A model generated the notes under the pieces. The model had not been told where the DNA came from. It saw only the letters and a list, made by a program, of their open reading frames with translations, and did not search any database. This document shows positions 6,871-8,232 of a stretch of DNA of 8,232 bases, one piece after another. The DNA is from Candidatus Poribacteria bacterium (GTDB lineage: Bacteria; Poribacteria; WGA-4E; WGA-3G). How positions within the stretch are numbered: the stretch's first letter is position 1; every line of letters begins with the position of its first letter. The DNA lies in NCBI GenBank assembly GCA_009845505.1, contig VXZL01000230.1:1-8232 (forward strand), written 5' to 3'. A program made the translations under genes and the position numbers.

Positions 6871-7284
6871 ATGAAACATACAACAAGAATTGAACTCGTA
6901 AACCGAAAAGATATGTTCTTGGCGGAAGCAGGCGTTATCGCCCCTGGAGAAATTCGGCAAGTCATTGTTGAGGACGCGGTCGTTGATACTGGCGCAACCG
7001 GGTTGTCCCTCCCAGAACCACTCATTGAACAACTCGGTTTGACGCCAGTCAGGAATAGACGAGCGCGAACCACGAACGGTATCGTCACTCGAACCGTTTA
7101 TTCAGAAGTCCGCTATACAGTCTTGGAACGGGACGGAACAATAGAAGTAGCAAACCTGCCAGCGGACCTGCCAGTCCTTGTAGGGCACATGATTTTAGAA
7201 TACCTTGACCTTTGCCTCGACATCAAAAGAGGTTTGATTTACAATCCCGAGCATGACGATGAGTGGATTGAAGACCAGCTCTAA
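6871..7284 (+). CDS. retropepsin-like aspartic protease
   Basis: A 137-residue single-domain aspartic protease of the retropepsin fold (clan AD). Such small proteins carry one catalytic aspartate each and work as homodimers. The active-site motif is V-V-D39-T40-G41-A42-T-G, followed by L-S-L-P and a helix E-Q-L-G-L, which is typical of bacterial aspartyl-protease-family members. The hydrophobic-hydrophobic-glycine motif of the second half is L103-V104-G105, leading into a strand ending L-C-L-D-I. No signal peptide or membrane segment is visible, so it is probably cytoplasmic. It lies 42 bp after the VWA gene and ends with tandem stops (TAATAA), 28 bp before the MNT-HEPN gene. The frame of that next gene is open back to ATG 7253 inside this gene, so the two may be translationally coupled. 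Fold is confident; target proteins are unknown. Confidence 0.87.
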   Translation: MKHTTRIELVNRKDMFLAEAGVIAPGEIRQVIVEDAVVDTGATGLSLPEPLIEQLGLTPVRNRRARTTNGIVTRTVYSEVRYTVLERDGTIEVANLPADLPVLVGHMILEYLDLCLDIKRGLIYNPEHDDEWIEDQL

Positions 7285-7312
7285 TAAAAATTCTTCAATT
7301 GGGCTACAGAAA

Positions 7313-8047
7313 ATGGACAAGATTAGTCGTCAAGACATTCAAGCTACATGCGATGATATTGTGCGGGAATTCGCACCACTACAAGTCATTCTCTTTGGCT
7401 CCTATGCTTACGGCACCCCCACAGAGGATTCGGATGTCGACCTACTCGTAGTGATGCCGATTCCCAAATCAGAGACGCGCCGCCAAACCGTAGAAATCCT
7501 GCAGCGTATTCCACGCCGGTTTCGCATGGATCTATTGGTGCGTTCTCCTGAAGAAATCGCCTACCGCGTTTCGTATAACGACTGGTTCCTTCGCGAGATC
7601 ACCGAAAAAGGAAAAGTACTTTATCAATCCACAGATTTTTTCCTAAAACCGATTAAAAAGGAAAAACGCGCTATGAATCCATTAACCTTGGAGTGGATAC
7701 AAAAGGCTGAAGGCGATTACACCGTTATGCGCCAGAATCATCAATCATCGACGCCTGTCTATGATGCTATCTGCTTCCATGCGCAGCAGTGTATCGAAAA
7801 ATACCTGAAGGCGTGGCTTCAAGAGGCGAACATCCCTTTTTCAAAAACGCACGATTTAAAAGACTCGCTCAGCTTAATAGTTCCCACTATTCCCGCTTGG
7901 CGAGCATGGCACTCGGACTTCTCATCATTTACAACCCATGCTGTGGATCTCCATTATCCGGGAGAGTTTGCCACGGCTGAGGATGCAGCGCATGTAGTGC
8001 AGATATGCACTACAGTTCGTCAAGCCGTTCGCGATCAGCTGAATTAG
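7313..8047 (+). CDS. fused minimal nucleotidyltransferase-HEPN protein
   Basis: A 244-residue protein joining two modules usually encoded by separate adjacent genes. Residues about 1-105 are a minimal nucleotidyltransferase (MNT) with G29-S30-Y-A-Y-G34, S40-D41-V-D43 and a third acidic residue D73 (R-M-D-L-L-V), the full metal-binding triad. Residues about 121-244 are a HEPN domain (A-E-G-D-Y, H156-A-Q-Q-C-I-E-K-Y-L-K-A, then K-T-H-D-L). The ribonuclease motif R-x4-6-H of HepT-type toxins is not visible. In known MNT/HEPN pairs the MNT is an antitoxin that can AMPylate or restrain the HEPN toxin. Here both would be on one chain, with a linker of roughly 15 residues. Start ATG 7313 is chosen because the MNT family typically begins there (M-D-K-I-S-R-Q-D-I), though its Shine-Dalgarno is weak. 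In-frame ATGs at 7253 and 7259 inside the protease gene would add 20 or 18 residues. Family assignment is firm; function as toxin-antitoxin is inference. Confidence 0.88.
   Translation: MDKISRQDIQATCDDIVREFAPLQVILFGSYAYGTPTEDSDVDLLVVMPIPKSETRRQTVEILQRIPRRFRMDLLVRSPEEIAYRVSYNDWFLREITEKGKVLYQSTDFFLKPIKKEKRAMNPLTLEWIQKAEGDYTVMRQNHQSSTPVYDAICFHAQQCIEKYLKAWLQEANIPFSKTHDLKDSLSLIVPTIPAWRAWHSDFSSFTTHAVDLHYPGEFATAEDAAHVVQICTTVRQAVRDQLN
7658..7675 (+). promoter_or_regulatory. possible internal translation start for a stand-alone HEPN protein
   Basis: AAGGAA (7658-7663) lies 9 nt before an in-frame ATG at 7673. The residues from this ATG (M-N-P-L-T-L-E-W) look like the natural N-terminus of a separate HEPN protein. 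If used, it would yield a HEPN-only product of 124 residues ending at 8047. It could instead be the relic of a former gene boundary. Confidence 0.45.
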
Positions 8048-8232
8048 ACCCCCCTTCGTCTCTCCATCCAAAACTCCCAACCGCACTTAAGGTGAAATAT
8101 AGCATATATGGCGTGAGTTTTCACGCCATATATGCGTACAGAGAACCTTATTTCTCCATACCAAAACTTAAAACGAAATACCCCTCTGCATTTTCCCAGA
8201 AAGTGTTGTGTAATTTTATAGTTACTTAAGGG
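8048..8232. other. terminal non-coding region
   Basis: 185 bp after the MNT-HEPN stop with no convincing gene on either strand. Besides the hairpin described separately, ACTTAAGG occurs twice as a direct repeat (8085-8092 and 8224-8231). A TATAGT at 8217-8222 looks like a -10 box but has no matching -35, so no promoter is called. Confidence 0.6.
8102..8135. repeat. perfect 15-bp inverted repeat (hairpin)
   Basis: Left arm GCATATATGGCGTGA (8102-8116) and right arm TCACGCCATATATGC (8121-8135) are exact inverse complements around the loop GTTT. A further inverted pair, TAAGGT (8088-8093) and ACCTTA (8145-8150), brackets it. The right arm is followed by GTACAGAG rather than a T run, so it is not a standard intrinsic terminator. 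It could be a REP-like or transposon-end hairpin, or a 3' mRNA stabiliser for the upstream gene. Confidence 0.88.

Noticed and set aside
8102..8135. intrinsic (Rho-independent) terminator
   Set aside because: The stem is strong but is followed by GTACAGAG, not a T run, and the upper stem is AT-rich at its base; kept only as a repeat/hairpin.
8194..8222. promoter with -10 box TATAGT
   Set aside because: There is no acceptable -35 hexamer at 16-18 bp, and the downstream gene, if any, is outside the window.
8005..8229. 74-residue open frame on the plus strand
   Set aside because: It overlaps the end of the MNT-HEPN gene, reads through the perfect hairpin, and shows no ribosome binding site or family resemblance.

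Overview
The window looks like a chromosomal piece of an uncultivated bacterium of about 50% G+C. The best guess is Candidatus Poribacteria or a close relative. This rests on remembered resemblance: the style of the Gfo/Idh/MocA and DapA-like proteins, the TCAGCAG/CTGATAGC intergenic debris and the GGGCAAT..ATTGCCC hairpin repeats. No alignment was possible, so the assignment is an inference. All seven supported genes lie on the + strand.

Left part (1-4343): a sugar or sugar-acid metabolism cluster. It opens with a DapA/NanA-type class I aldolase that has lost its first residues at the window edge (1-936). Three tandem paralogues of the Gfo/Idh/MocA NAD(P)-dependent oxidoreductase family follow (1055-2269, 2315-3316, 3351-4343), with gaps of 118, 45 and 34 bp, so they are probably co-transcribed. 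The three differ at the catalytic positions. The first lacks the family lysine (E-T-G instead of E-K-P). The second is textbook (E-K-P plus H..D). The third has E-K-P plus a D-x-G-C-Y site like dihydrodiol and xylose dehydrogenases. A pathway that oxidises sugars at one end and cleaves or dehydrates a keto-sugar-acid at the other fits, but the substrate cannot be read from the sequence. The junction of the second and third genes carries a T8 tract where one base of slippage would fuse them.

Middle (4344-6828): a short intergenic region made almost entirely of two 45-bp tandem repeats with internal hairpins. It is followed by a large three-helix membrane protein (791 aa) whose probably periplasmic part is a VWA domain with a complete MIDAS motif, beta-sandwich segments and a class I glutamine-amidotransferase-like fold without a nucleophile cysteine.

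Right part (6871-8232): a small retropepsin-like aspartic protease (D-T-G-A) is followed 28 bp later by a single ORF that joins a minimal nucleotidyltransferase (MNT) to a HEPN domain, two modules normally encoded as separate adjacent toxin-antitoxin-type genes. The HEPN half keeps its own ATG and a Shine-Dalgarno-like sequence inside the ORF. The last 185 bp are non-coding and hold a perfect 15-bp inverted repeat with a 4-nt loop. No rRNA, tRNA, CRISPR array or transposase gene was seen.
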